Shown here: positions 53,198 through 64,000 of the stretch, one piece after another | How positions within the stretch are numbered: position 1 is the first letter of the stretch | Layout of the letters: each line of letters opens with the position of its first letter | Origin: Vespa crabro | Lineage: Eukaryota; Arthropoda; Insecta; Hymenoptera; Vespidae | Direction of reading: 5' to 3' | Assembly (NCBI RefSeq): GCF_910589235.1 | Contig: NC_060956.1 | Location: 11,686,999 to 11,750,998 of the forward strand | DNA length: 64,000 nucleotides | Notes under the pieces: model-generated | Told to the model about the DNA's origin: nothing | Seen by the model: the letters and a program-made list of their open reading frames with translations, nothing else | Database searches by the model: none | Position numbers and translations under genes: made by a program

Positions 53198-54220
53198 GTA
53201 TTATTAAAGATTTCACGATTTTATCTTCGCATATACCGAAATTCGCGTATGTCGATTACGTTTTTCTACAATTATCATATGAAAACGCGTATTTAAACTT
53301 AGTAAAAACGTTATATTCTTGTTATATTCTTTATTCTGCATCGATAGAATATAAAATCAATGAAATTGAACGAGATTTCATGTTTTCGTTTTTCGACGAT
53401 ACGCGTATATGAGCGAAAAATCGTATATACGATATGAAAGATTGTTAAAAACTTTGATTCCAATATAAAATAGATGTTTGATCTTATGAAATGCAATGTT
53501 CTGAATCGATTGGTAACATTTTTCTAACTGTGGCACAAGTATTATTAAAGATTTCACGATTTTATCTTCGCATATACCGAAATTCGCGTATGTCGATTAC
53601 GTTTTTCGACAATTATCATATGAAAACGTGTATTTAAACATAGTAAAAACGTTATATTCTTGTTATATTCTTTATTCTGCATCGATAGAATATAAAATCA
53701 ATGAAATTGAACGAGATTTCAAGTTTTCGTTTTTCGACGATACGCGTATATGAGCGAAAAATCGTATATACGATATGAAAGAGTGTTAAAAACTTTGATT
53801 CCAATATAAAATAGATGTTTGATCTTATGAAATGCAATGTTCTGAATCGATTGGTAACATTTTTCTAACTGTGGCACAAGTTTTATTAAAGATTTCACGA
53901 TTTTATCTTCGCATATACCGAAATTCGCTTATGTCGATTACGTTTTTCGACAATTATCATATGAAAACGCGTATTTAAACATAGTAAAAACGTTATACTC
54001 TTGTTATATTCTTTATTCTGCATCGATAGAATATAAAATCAATGAATTTGAACGAGATTTCAAGTTTTCGTTTTTCGACGATACGCGTATATGAGCGAAG
54101 AATCGTATATACGATATGAAGGAATGTTAAAAACTTTGATTCCAATATAAAATAGATGTTTGTTCTTATGAAATGCAATGTTCTGAATCGATTGGTAACA
54201 TTTTTCTAACTGTGGCACAA
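53198..54220 (+). repeat. B2 trimer, copy 1
   Basis: Three monomers: CATGTTTTCG with TTTCTACAATT; ACGTGTATTTA with GAGTGTT; GTTATACTC with CTTATGTCG and GAATTTGAACG. In this copy the third monomer also ends with GAAGGAATG and GTTCTTATG, so it is a hybrid. Confidence 0.75.
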
Positions 54221-55243
54221 GTATTATTAAAGATTTCACGATTTTATCTTCGCATATACCGAAATTCGCGTATGTCGATTACGTTTTTCTACAATTATCA
54301 TATGAAAACGCGTATTTAAACTTAGTAAAAACGTTATATTCTTGTTATATTCTTTATTCTGCATCGATAGAATATAAAATCAATGAAATTGAACGAGATT
54401 TCATGTTTTCGTTTTTCGACGATACGCGTATATGAGCGAAAAATCGTATATACGATATGAAAGAATGTTAAAAACTTTGATTCCAATATAAAATAGATGT
54501 TTGATCTTATGAAATGCAATGTTCTGAATCGATTGGTAACATTTTTCTAACTGTGGCACAAGTATTATTAAAGATTTCACGATTTTATCTTCGCATATAC
54601 CGAAATTCGCGTATGTCGATTACGTTTTTCGACGATTATCATATGAAAACGTGTATTTAAACATAGTAAAAACGTTATATTCTTGTTATATTCTTTATTC
54701 TGCATCGATAGAATATAAAATCAATGAAATTGAACGAGATTTCAAGTTTTCGTTTTTCGACGATACGCGTATATGAGCGAAAAATCGTATATACGATATG
54801 AAAGAGTGTTAAAATCTTTGATTCCAATATAAAATAGATGTTTGATCTTATGAAATGCAATGTTCTGAATCGATTGGTAACATTTTTCTAACTGTGGCAC
54901 AAGTTTTATTAAAGATTTCACGATTTTATCTTCGCATATACCGAAATTCGCTTATGTCCATTACGTTTTTCGACAATTATCATATGAAAACGCGTATTTA
55001 AACATAGTAAAAACGTTATACTCTTGTTATATTCTTTATTCTGCATCGATAGAATATAAAATCAATGAATTTGAACGAGATTTCAAGTTTTCGTTTTTCG
55101 ACAATACGCGTATATGAGCGAAAAATCGTATATACGATATGAAAGAATGTTAAAAACTTTGATTCCAATATAAAATAGATGTTTGATCTTATGAAATGCA
55201 ATGTTCTGAATCGATTGGTAACATTTTTCTAACTGTGGCACAA
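54221..55243 (+). repeat. B2 trimer, copy 2
   Basis: Same three classes in order. Private changes include GACGATTATC near 54631, AAAATCTTTG near 54812 and CTTATGTCC near 54951. Confidence 0.75.
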
Positions 55244-55584
55244 GTATTATTAAAGATTTCACGATTTTATCTTCGCATATACCGAAATTCGCGTATGTCG
55301 ATTACGTTTTTCGACAATTATCATATGAAAACGCGTATTTAAACATAGTAAAAACGTTATATTCTTGTTATATTCTTTATTCTGCATCGATAGAATATAG
55401 AATCAATGAAATTGAACGAGATTTCAAGTTTTCGTTTTTCGACGATACGCGTATATGAGCGAAAAATCGTATATACGATATGATAGAATGTTAAAAACTT
55501 TGATTCCAATATAAAATAGATGTTTGATCTTATGAAATGCAATGTTCTGAATCGATTGGTAACATTTTTCTAACTGTGGCACAA

Positions 55585-56607
55585 GTATTATTAAAGATTT
55601 CACGATTTTATCTTCGCATATACCGAAATTCGCGTATGTCGATTACGTTTTTCGACAATTATCATATGAAAACGCGTATTTAAACATAGTAAAAACGTTA
55701 TATTCTTGTTATATTCTTTATTCTGCATCGATAGAATATAAAATCAATGAAATTGAACGAGATTTCATGTTTTCGTTTTTCGACGATACGCGTATATGAG
55801 CGAAAAATCGTATATACGATATGAAAGAATGTTAAAAACTTTGATTCCAATATAAAATAGATGTTTGATCTTATGAAATGCAATGTTCTGAATCGATTGG
55901 TAACATTTTTCTAACTGTGGCACAAGTATTATTAAAGATTTCACGATTTTATCTTCGCATATACCGAAATTCGCGTATGTCGATTACGTTTTTCGACAAT
56001 TATCATATGAAAACGTGTATTTAAACATAGTAAAAACGTTATATTCTTGTTATATTCTTTATTCTGCATCGATAGAATATAAAATCAATGAAATTGAACG
56101 AGATTTCAAGTTTTCGTTTTTCGACGATACGCGTATATGAGCGAAAAATCGTATATACGATATGAAAGAGTGTTAAAAACTTTGATTCCAATATAAAATA
56201 GATGTTTGATCTTATGAAATGCAATGTTCTGAATCGATTGGTAACATTTTTCTAACTGTGGCACAAGTTTTATTAAAGATTTCACGATTTTATCTTCGCA
56301 TATACCGAAATTCGCTTATGTCGATTACGTTTTTCGACAATTATCATATGAAAACGCGTATTTAAACATAGTAAAAACGTTATACTCTTGTTATATTCTT
56401 TATTCTGCATCGATAGAATATAAAATCAATGAATTTGAACGAGATTTCAAGTTTTCGTGTTTCGACGATACGCGTATATGTGCGAAAAATCGTATATACG
56501 ATATGAAAGAATGTTAAAAACTTTGATTCCAATATAAAATAGATGTTTGATCTTATGAAATGCAATGTTCTGAATCGATTGGTAACATTTTTCTAACTGT
56601 GGCACAA
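55585..56607 (+). repeat. B2 trimer, copy 3
   Basis: Same order, but the first monomer lacks TTTCTACAATT and AACTTAG while keeping CATGTTTTCG. It is probably fused with the preceding ATATAGAATC-class monomer (55244-55584). The third monomer has TCGTGTTTC and ATATGTGCG. Confidence 0.7.
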
Positions 56608-57289
56608 GTATTATTAAAGATTTCACGATTTTATCTTCGCATATACCGAAATTCGCGTATGTCGATTACGTTTTTCGACAATTATCATATGAAAACGCGA
56701 ATTTAAACATAGTAAAAAAGTTATATTCTTGTTATATTCTTTATTCTGCATCGATAGAATATAAAATCAATGAAATTTAACGAGATTTCAAGTTTTCGTT
56801 TTTCGACGATACGCGTATATGAGCGAAAAATCGTATATACGATATGAAAGAGTGTTAAAAACTTTGATTCCAATATAAAATTGATGTTTGATCTTATGAA
56901 ATGCAATGTTCTGAATCGATTGGTAACATTTTTCTAACTGTGGCACAAGTTTTATTAAAGATTTCACGATTTTATCTTCGCATATACCGAAATTCGCGTA
57001 TGTCGATTACGTTTTTCGACAATTATCATATGAAAACGCGTATTTAAACATAGAAAAAACGTTATATTCTTGTTATATTCTTTATTCTGCATCGATAGAA
57101 TATAAAATCAATGAATTTGAACGAGATTTCAAGTTTTCGTTTTTCGACGATACGCGTATATGAGCGAAAAATCGTATATACGATATGAAGGAATGTTAAA
57201 AACTTTGATTCCAATATAAAATAGATGTTTGTTCTTATGAAATGCAATGTTCTGAATCGATTGGTAACATTTTTCTAACTGTGGCACAA

Positions 57290-58312
57290 GTATTATTAAA
57301 GATTTCACGATTTTATCTTCGCATATACCGAAATTCGCGAATGTCGATTACGTTTTTCTACAATTATCATATGAAAACGCGTATTTAAACTTAGTAAAAA
57401 CGTTATATTCTTGTTATATTCTTTATTCTGCATCGATAGAATATAAAATCAATGAAATTGAACGAGATTTCATGTTTTCGTTTTTCGACGATACGCGTAT
57501 ATGAGCGAAAAATCGTATATACGATATGAAAGAATGTTAAAAACTTTGATTCCAATATAAAATAGATGTTTGATCTTATGAAATGCAATGTTCTGAATCG
57601 ATTGGTAACATTTTTCTAACTGTGGCACAAGTATTATTAAAGATTTCACGATTTTATCTTCGCATATACCGAAATTCGCGTATGTCGATTACGTTTTTCG
57701 ACAATTATCATATGAAAACGTGTATTTAAACATAGTAAAAACGTTATATTCTTGTTATATTCTTTATTCTGCATCGATAGAATATAAAATCAATGAAATT
57801 GAACGAGATTTCAAGTTTTCGTTTTTCGACGATACGCGTATATGAGCGAAAAATCGTATATACGATATGAAAGAGTGTTAAAAACTTTGATTCCAATATA
57901 AAATAGATGTTTGATCTTATGAAATGCAATGTTCTGAATCGATTGGTAACATTTTTCTAACTGTGGCACAAGTTTTATTAAAGATTTCACGATTTTATCT
58001 TCGCATATACCGAAATTCGCTTATGTCGATTACGTTTTTCGACAATTTTCATATGAAAACGCGTATTTAAACATAGTAAAAACGTTATACTCTTGTTATA
58101 TTCTTTATTCTGCATCGATAGAATATAAAATCAATGAATTTGAACGAGATTTCAAGTTTTCGTTTTTCGACGATACGCGTATATGAGCGAAAAATCGTAT
58201 ATACGATATGAAAGAATGTTAAAAACTTTGATTCCAATATAAAATAGATGTTTGATCTTATGAAATGCAATGTTCTGAATCGATTGGTAACATTTTTCTA
58301 ACTGTGGCACAA
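57290..58312 (+). repeat. B2 trimer, copy 4
   Basis: Same three classes; private CGCGAATG near 57337 and ATTTTCATATG near 58044. It is separated from copy 3 by a GCGAATTTA monomer (56608) and a GAAGGAATG monomer (56949). A B1 counterpart of the trimer lies at 24210-25232. Confidence 0.75.
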
Positions 58313-61300
58313 GTATTATTAAAGATTTCACGATTTTATCTTCGCATATACCGAAATTCGCGTATGTCGATTACGTTTTTCGACAATTATCATATGAAAA
58401 CGCGTATTTAAACATAGTAAAAACGTTATAGTCTTGTTATATTCTTTATTCTGCATCGATAGAATATAGAATCAATGAAATTGAACGAGATTTCAAGTTT
58501 TCGTTTTTCGACGATACGCGTATATGAGCGAAAAATCGTATATACGATATGATAGAATGTTAAAAACTTTGATTCCAATATAAAATAGATGTTTGATCTT
58601 ATGAAATGCAATGTTCTGAATCGATTGGTAACATTTTTCTAACTGTGGCACAAGTATTATTAAAGATTTCACGATTTTATCTTCGCATATACCGAAATTC
58701 GCGTATGTCGATTACGTTTTTTGACAATTATCATATGAAAACGCGTATTTAAACATAGTAAAAACGTTATATTCTTGTTATATTCTTTTTTCTGCATCGA
58801 TAGAATATAAAATCAATGAAATTGAACGAGATTTCAAGTTTTCGTTTTTCGACGATACGCGTATACGAGCGAAAAATCGTATATAATATATGAAAGGATG
58901 TTAAAAACTTTGATTCCAATAGAAAATAGATGTTTGATCTTATGAAATGCAATGTTCTGAATCGATTTGTAACATTTTTCTAACTGTGGCACAAGTATTA
59001 TTAAAGATTTCACGATTTTATCTTCGCATATACCGAAATTCGCGTATGTCGATTACGTTTTTCGACAATTATCATATGAAAACGCGTATTTAAACATAGT
59101 AAAAACGTTATATTCTTGTTATATTCTTTATTCTGCATCGATAGAATATAAAATCAATGAAATTGAACGAGATTTCAAGTTTTCGTTTTTCGACGATACG
59201 CGTATACGAGCGAAAAATCGTATATACTATATGAAAGAATGTTAAAAACTTTGATTCCAATATAAAATAGATGTTTGATCTTATGAAATGCAATGTTCTG
59301 AATCGATTGGTAACATTTTTCTAACTGTGGCACAAGTATTATTAAAGATTTCACGATTTTATCTTCGCATATACCGAAATTCGCGTATGTCGATTACGTT
59401 TTTCGACAATTATCATATGAAAACGCGTATTTAAACATAGAAAAAACGTTATATTCTTGTTATATTCTTTATTCTGCATCGATAGAATATAAAATCAATG
59501 AATTTGAACGAGATTTCAAGTTTTCGTTTTTCGACGATACGCGTATATGAGCGAAAAATCGTATATACGATATGAAGGAATGTTAAAAACTTTGATTCCA
59601 ATATAAAATAGATGTTTGTTCTTATGAAATGCAATGTTCTGAATCGATTGGTAACATTTTTCTAACTGTGGCACAAGTATTATTAAAGATTTCACGATTT
59701 TATCTTCGCATATACCGAAATTCGCGTATGTCGATTACGTTTTTCGACAATTATCATATGAAAACGCGTATTTAAACATAGTAAAAACGTTATATTCTTG
59801 TTATATTCTTTATTCTGCATCGATAGAATATAAAATCAATGAAATTTAACGAGATTTCAAGTTTTCGTTTTTCGACGATACGCGTATATGAGCGAAAAAT
59901 CGTATAAAGGTATGAAAGAGTGTTAAAAACTTTGATTCCAATATAAAATTGATGTTTGATCTTATGAAATGCAATGATCTGAATCGATTGGTAACATTTT
60001 TCTAACTGTGGCACAAGTTTTATTAAAGATTTCACGATTTTATCTTCGCATATACCGAAATTCGCGTATGTCGATTACGTTTTTCGACAATTATCATATG
60101 AAAACGCGTATTTACACATAGAAAAAACGTTATATTCTTGTTATATTCTTTATTCTGCATCGATAGAATATAAAATCAATGAAATTGAACGAGATTTCAA
60201 GTTTTCGTTTTTCGACGATACGCGTATATGAGCGAAAAATCGTATATACGATATGAAAGAGTGTTAAAAACTTTGATTCCAATATAAAATAGATGTTTGA
60301 TCTTATGAAATGCAATGTTCTGAATCGATTGGTAACATTTTTCTAACTGTGGCACAAGTTTTATTAAAGATTTCACGATTTTATCTTCGCATATACCGAA
60401 ATTCGCTTATGTCGATTACGTTTTTCGACAATTATCATATGAAAACGCGTATTTAAACATAGTAAAAACGTTATACTCTTGTTATATTCTTTATTCTGCA
60501 TCGATAGAATATAAAATCAATGAATTTGAACGAGATTTCAAGTTTTCGTTTTTCGACGATACGCGTATATGAGCGAAAAATCGTATATACGATATGAAAG
60601 AATGTTAAAAACTTTGATTCCAATAGAAAATAGATGTTTGATCTTATGAAATGCAATGTTCTGAATCGATTGGTAACAATTTTCTAACTGTGGCATAAGT
60701 ATTATTAAAGATTTCACGATTTTATCTTCGCATATACCGAAATTCGCGTATGTCGATTACGTTTTTCGACAATTATCATATGAAAACGCGTATTTAAACA
60801 TAGTAAAAACGTTATATTCTTGTTATATTCTTTATTCTGCATCGATAGAATATAGAATCAATGAAATTGAACGAGATTTCAAGTTTTCGTTTTTCGACGA
60901 TACGCGTATATGAGCGAAAAATCGTATATACGATATGATAGAATGTTAAAAACTTTGATTCCAATATAAAATAGATGTTTGATCTTATGAAATGCAATGT
61001 TCTGAATCGATTGGTAACATTTTTCTAACTGTGGCACAAGTATTATTAAAGATTTCACGATTTTATCTTCGCATATACCGAAATTCGCGTATGTCGATTA
61101 CGTTTTTCGACAATTATCATATGAAAACGCGTATTTAAACATAGTAAAAACGTTATATTCTTGTTATTTTCTTTATTCTGCATTGATAGAATATAAAATC
61201 AATGAAATTGAACGAGATTTCAAATTATCGTTTTTCGACGATACGCATATATGAGCGAAAAATCGTATATACGATATGAAAGAATGTTAAAAACTTTGAT

Positions 61301-61380
61301 TCCAATATAAAATAGATGTTTGATCTTATGAAATGCAATGTTCTGAATCGATTGGTAACATTTTTCTAACTGTGGCACAA
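58313..61380 (+). repeat. HOR B2, 9-mer (3068 bp)
   Basis: Order: GTTATAGTC with ATATAGAATC; TTTTTTGAC with TATAATATATG; TACGAGCG with TACTATATG; GAAGGAATG; AATTTAACG with the 1-bp deletion; TTTACACATAG; GTTATACTC with AACAATTTT and GGCATAAG; ATATAGAATC; CAAATTATCG with ACGCATATATG. The first seven match 25233-27278 plus one inserted GAAGGAATG monomer. Confidence 0.8.
59677..60016 (+). repeat. 340-bp monomer with 1-bp deletion in the palindrome
   Basis: CGTATATACGATATG has become CGTATAAAGGTATG near 59901-59914, one base shorter. It is the only copy where I see the 14-bp palindrome destroyed by an indel. All downstream monomers shift register by -1. Confidence 0.9.
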
Positions 61381-63426
61381 GTATTATTAAAGATTTCACG
61401 ATTTTATCTTCGCATATACCGAAATTCGCGTATGTCGATTACGTTTTTCGACAATTATCATATGAAAACGCGTATTTAAACATAGTAAAAACGTTATAGT
61501 CTTGTTATATTCTTTATTCTGCATCGATAGAATATAGAATCAATGAAATTGAACGAGATTTCAAGTTTTCGTTTTTCGACGATACGCGTATATGAGCGAA
61601 AAATCGTATATACGATATGATAGAATGTTAAAAACTTTGATTCCAATATAAAATAGATGTTTGATCTTATGAAATGCAATGTTCTGAATCGATTGGTAAC
61701 ATTTTTCTAACTGTGGCACAAGTATTATTAAAGATTTCACGATTTTATCTTCGCATATACCGAAATTCGCGTATGTCGATTACGTTTTTTGACAATTATC
61801 ATATGAAAACGCGTATTTAAACATAGTAAAAACGTTATATTCTTGTTATATTCTTTTTTCTGCATCGATAGAATATAAAATCAATGAAATTGAACGAGAT
61901 TTCAAGTTTTCGTTTTTCGACGATACGCGTATACGAGCGAAAAATCGTATATAATATATGAAAGAATGTTAAAAACTTTGATTCCAATAGAAAATAGATG
62001 TTTGATCTTATGAAATGCAATGTTCTGAATCGATTTGTAACATTTTTCTAACTGTGGCACAAGTATTATTAAAGATTTCACGATTTTATCTTCGCATATA
62101 CCGAAATTCGCGTATGTCGATTACGTTTTTCGACAATTATCATATGAAAACGCGTATTTAAACATAGTAAAAACGTTATATTCTTGTTATATTCTTTATT
62201 CTGCATCGATAGAATATAAAATCAATGAAATTGAACGAGATTTCAAGTTTTCGTTTTTCGACGATACGCGTATACGAGCGAAAAATCGTATATACTATAT
62301 GAAAGAATGTTAAAAACTTTGATTCCAATATAAAATAGATGTTTGATCTTATGAAATGCAATGTTCTGAATCGATTGGTAACATTTTTCTAACTGTGGCA
62401 CAAGTATTATTAAAGATTTCACGATTTTATCTTCGCATATACCGAAATTCGAGTATGTCGATTACGTTTTTCGACAATTATCATATGAAAACGCGTATTT
62501 AAACATAGAAAAAACGTTATATTCTTGTTATATTCTTTATTCTGCATCGATAGAATATAAAATCAATGAATTTGAACGAGATTTCAAGTTTTCGTTTTTC
62601 GACGATACGCGTATATGAGCGAAAAATCGTATATACGATATGAAGGAATGTTAAAAACTTTGATTCCAATATAAAATAGATGTTTGTTCTTATGAAATGC
62701 AATGTTCTGAATCGATTGGTAACAATTTTCTAACTGTGGCATAAGTATTATTAAAGATTTCACGATTTTATCTTCGCATATACCGAAATTCGCGTATGTC
62801 GATTACGTTTTTCGACAATTATCATATGAAAACGCGTATTTAAACATAGTAAAAACGTTATATTCTTGTTATATTCTTTATTCTGCATCGATAGAATATA
62901 GAATCAATGAAATTGAACGAGATTTCAAGTTTTCGTTTTTCGACGATACGCGTATATGAGCGAAAAATCGTATATACGATATGATAGAATGTTAAAAACT
63001 TTGATTCCAATATAAAATAGATGTTTGATCTTATGAAATGCAATGTTCTGAATCGATTGGTAACATTTTTCTAACTGTGGCACAAGTATTATTAAAGATT
63101 TCACGATTTTATCTTCGCATATACCGAAATTCGCGTATGTCGATTACGTTTTTCGACAATTATCATATGAAAACGCGTATTTAAACATAGTAAAAACGTT
63201 ATATTCTTGTTATTTTCTTTATTCTGCATTGATAGAATATAAAATCAATGAAATTGAACGAGATTTCAAATTATCGTTTTTCGACGATACGCATATATGA
63301 GCGAAAAATCGTATATACGATATGAAAGAATGTTAAAAACTTTGATTCCAATATAAAATAGATGTTTGATCTTATGAAATGCAATGTTCTGAATCGATTG
63401 GTAACATTTTTCTAACTGTGGCACAA
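61381..63426 (+). repeat. HOR B2, 6-mer derived from the 9-mer (2046 bp)
   Basis: Repeats positions 1-4 and 8-9 of the upstream 9-mer, including the private markers GTTATAGTC, TTTTTTGAC and CAAATTATCG. Its fourth monomer (62404-62744) starts as position 4 (GAAGGAATG, GTTCTTATG at 62695) and ends as position 7 (AACAATTTT at 62721, GGCATAAG). One unequal exchange within about 25 bp removed exactly three monomers. Confidence 0.85.
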
Positions 63427-64000
63427 GTATTATTAAAGATTTCACGATTTTATCTTCGCATATACCGAAATTCGCGTATGTCGATTACGTTTTTCGACAA
63501 TTATCATATGAAAACGCGTATTAAAACATAGAAAAAACGTTATATTCTTGTTATATTCTTTATTCTGCATCGATAGAATATAAAATCAATGAAATTGAAA
63601 GAGATTTCAAGTTTTCGTTTTTCGACGATACGCGTATATGAGCGAAAAATCGTATATACGATATGAAGGAATGTTAAAAACTTTGATTCCAATATAAAAT
63701 AGATGTTTGTTCTTATGAAATGCAATGTTCTGAATCGATTGGTAACATTTTTCTAACTGTGGCACAAGTATTATTAAAGATTTCACGATTTTATCTTCGC
63801 ATATACCGAAATTCGAGTATGTCGATTACGTTTTTCTATAATTATCATATCAAAACGCGTATTTAAACTTAGTAAAAACGTTATATTCTTGTTATATTCT
63901 TTATTCTGCATCGATAGAATATAAAATCAATGAAATTGAACGATATTTCATGTTTTCGTTTTTCGACGATACGCGTATATGAGCGAAAAATCGTATATAC
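63427..64000 (+). repeat. Last full monomer and partial monomer at the window edge
   Basis: 63427-63767 has TTAAAACATAG, GAAAGAG, GAAGGAATG and GTTCTTATG. 63768-64000 is cut by the window end after the 7-bp-stem inverted repeat. It is of the CATGTTTTCG class, with GAGTATG as also seen near 62450. Confidence 0.8.

Larger units (their letters stand above)
1..64000 (+). repeat. 341-bp tandem satellite array filling the window
   Basis: The same 341-bp unit recurs head to tail with no inversion and no foreign insertion. Using GTATTATTAAAG as monomer start, starts fall at -1, 340, 681, 1022 and so on every 341 bp to 63768, with register shifts only at 29.65 kb (+2), 30.54 kb (+1) and 59.91 kb (-1). 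Copies differ mostly by scattered single substitutions, many shared by several copies. The consensus is about 71% A+T. A 341-bp unit equals about two nucleosome repeats. A centromeric or pericentromeric location is inferred from array length, purity and higher-order structure. Both window edges lie inside the array, so its true length and flanks are unknown. Confidence 0.99.
47060..64000 (+). repeat. Block B2: B-type monomers, array continues off the end
   Basis: Uses the B1 marker classes. 47060-48082 repeats the cassette of 8524-9546. A trimeric sub-unit dominates 53.2-58.3 kb, and 58313-63426 is a 9-mer followed by a 6-mer derived from it. The final partial monomer (63768-64000) has GAGTATG, TTTCTATAATT, CATATCAAAAC and CGATATTTCATG. 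Confidence 0.8.

Noticed and set aside
1..64000. CRISPR-like array of repeats and spacers
   Set aside because: The whole 341-bp unit is repeated; there are no unique spacers, no short repeat and no associated genes.
1..64000. Ribosomal DNA, tRNA or 5S tandem array
   Set aside because: No A-box/B-box pair, no tRNA-like cloverleaf and no rRNA sequence is recognisable in the monomer; the 29% G+C consensus is also unlike these genes.
1..64000. Telomeric or transposon-derived repeat
   Set aside because: No short telomere-type repeat, no terminal inverted repeats or target-site duplications at monomer borders, and no trace of transposase or reverse-transcriptase coding sequence.

Overview
The window lies entirely inside one tandem satellite DNA array of a eukaryotic genome. 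From base 1 to base 64000 the sequence is head-to-tail copies, all in one orientation, of a 341-bp monomer. Phased so that each monomer begins at GTATTATTAAAG, the window holds 187 monomers (the first lacks its first 2 bases) and 233 bp of a 188th, which begins at 63768. Only three monomers depart from 341 bp: 29325-29667 (343), 30350-30691 (342) and 59677-60016 (340). I see no protein-coding gene, RNA gene, transposon insertion, CRISPR array or unique sequence.

Organism: I do not recognise the family by name. The consensus is about 29% G+C (98 of 341 bases) yet carries 22 CpG dinucleotides where about 7 are expected from base composition. That argues against a heavily CpG-methylated genome such as a vertebrate or most plants. 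An insect, perhaps a hymenopteran, is my best guess and a weak one. A long uninterrupted array of two-nucleosome-sized monomers in higher-order repeats (HORs) is typical of centromeric or pericentromeric heterochromatin. That role is inferred, not shown.

Layout, from shared diagnostic substitutions: block A1 (1-7500), 6-monomer HORs; block B1 (7501-27278), 6- to 7-monomer registers with a 4-kb internal duplication and a 4-monomer island of A-type sequence near 14.6-16.0 kb; block C (27279-34783), the most divergent part, with two of the three indels and private EcoRI sites; block A2 (34784-47059), 2-, 8- and 7-monomer HORs; block B2 (47060-64000), trimer, 9- and 6-monomer HORs. A2 and B2 repeat the order and many private markers of A1 and B1, so the window contains a large duplicated A-B superunit (offset 40,923 bp in A, about 33.1 kb at the end of B) separated by C.

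The sequence records how the array evolves. Several monomers are chimeras that start as one HOR position and end as another. They mark unequal crossovers that removed whole numbers of monomers (9 to 6 at 62.7 kb, 6 to 4 at 33.9 kb, a one-monomer loss at 17.7 kb). One monomer (35466-35806) alternates between two parental types in a way that suggests gene conversion. Each monomer carries a cluster of dyad symmetries: a 14-bp perfect palindrome, a 10-bp palindrome, and hairpins with 9-, 7- and 6-bp stems. In the B blocks a particular HOR position systematically loses the 14-bp palindrome. This resembles the alternation of CENP-B-box-positive and -negative monomers in primate alpha satellite and is the observation I would follow first.
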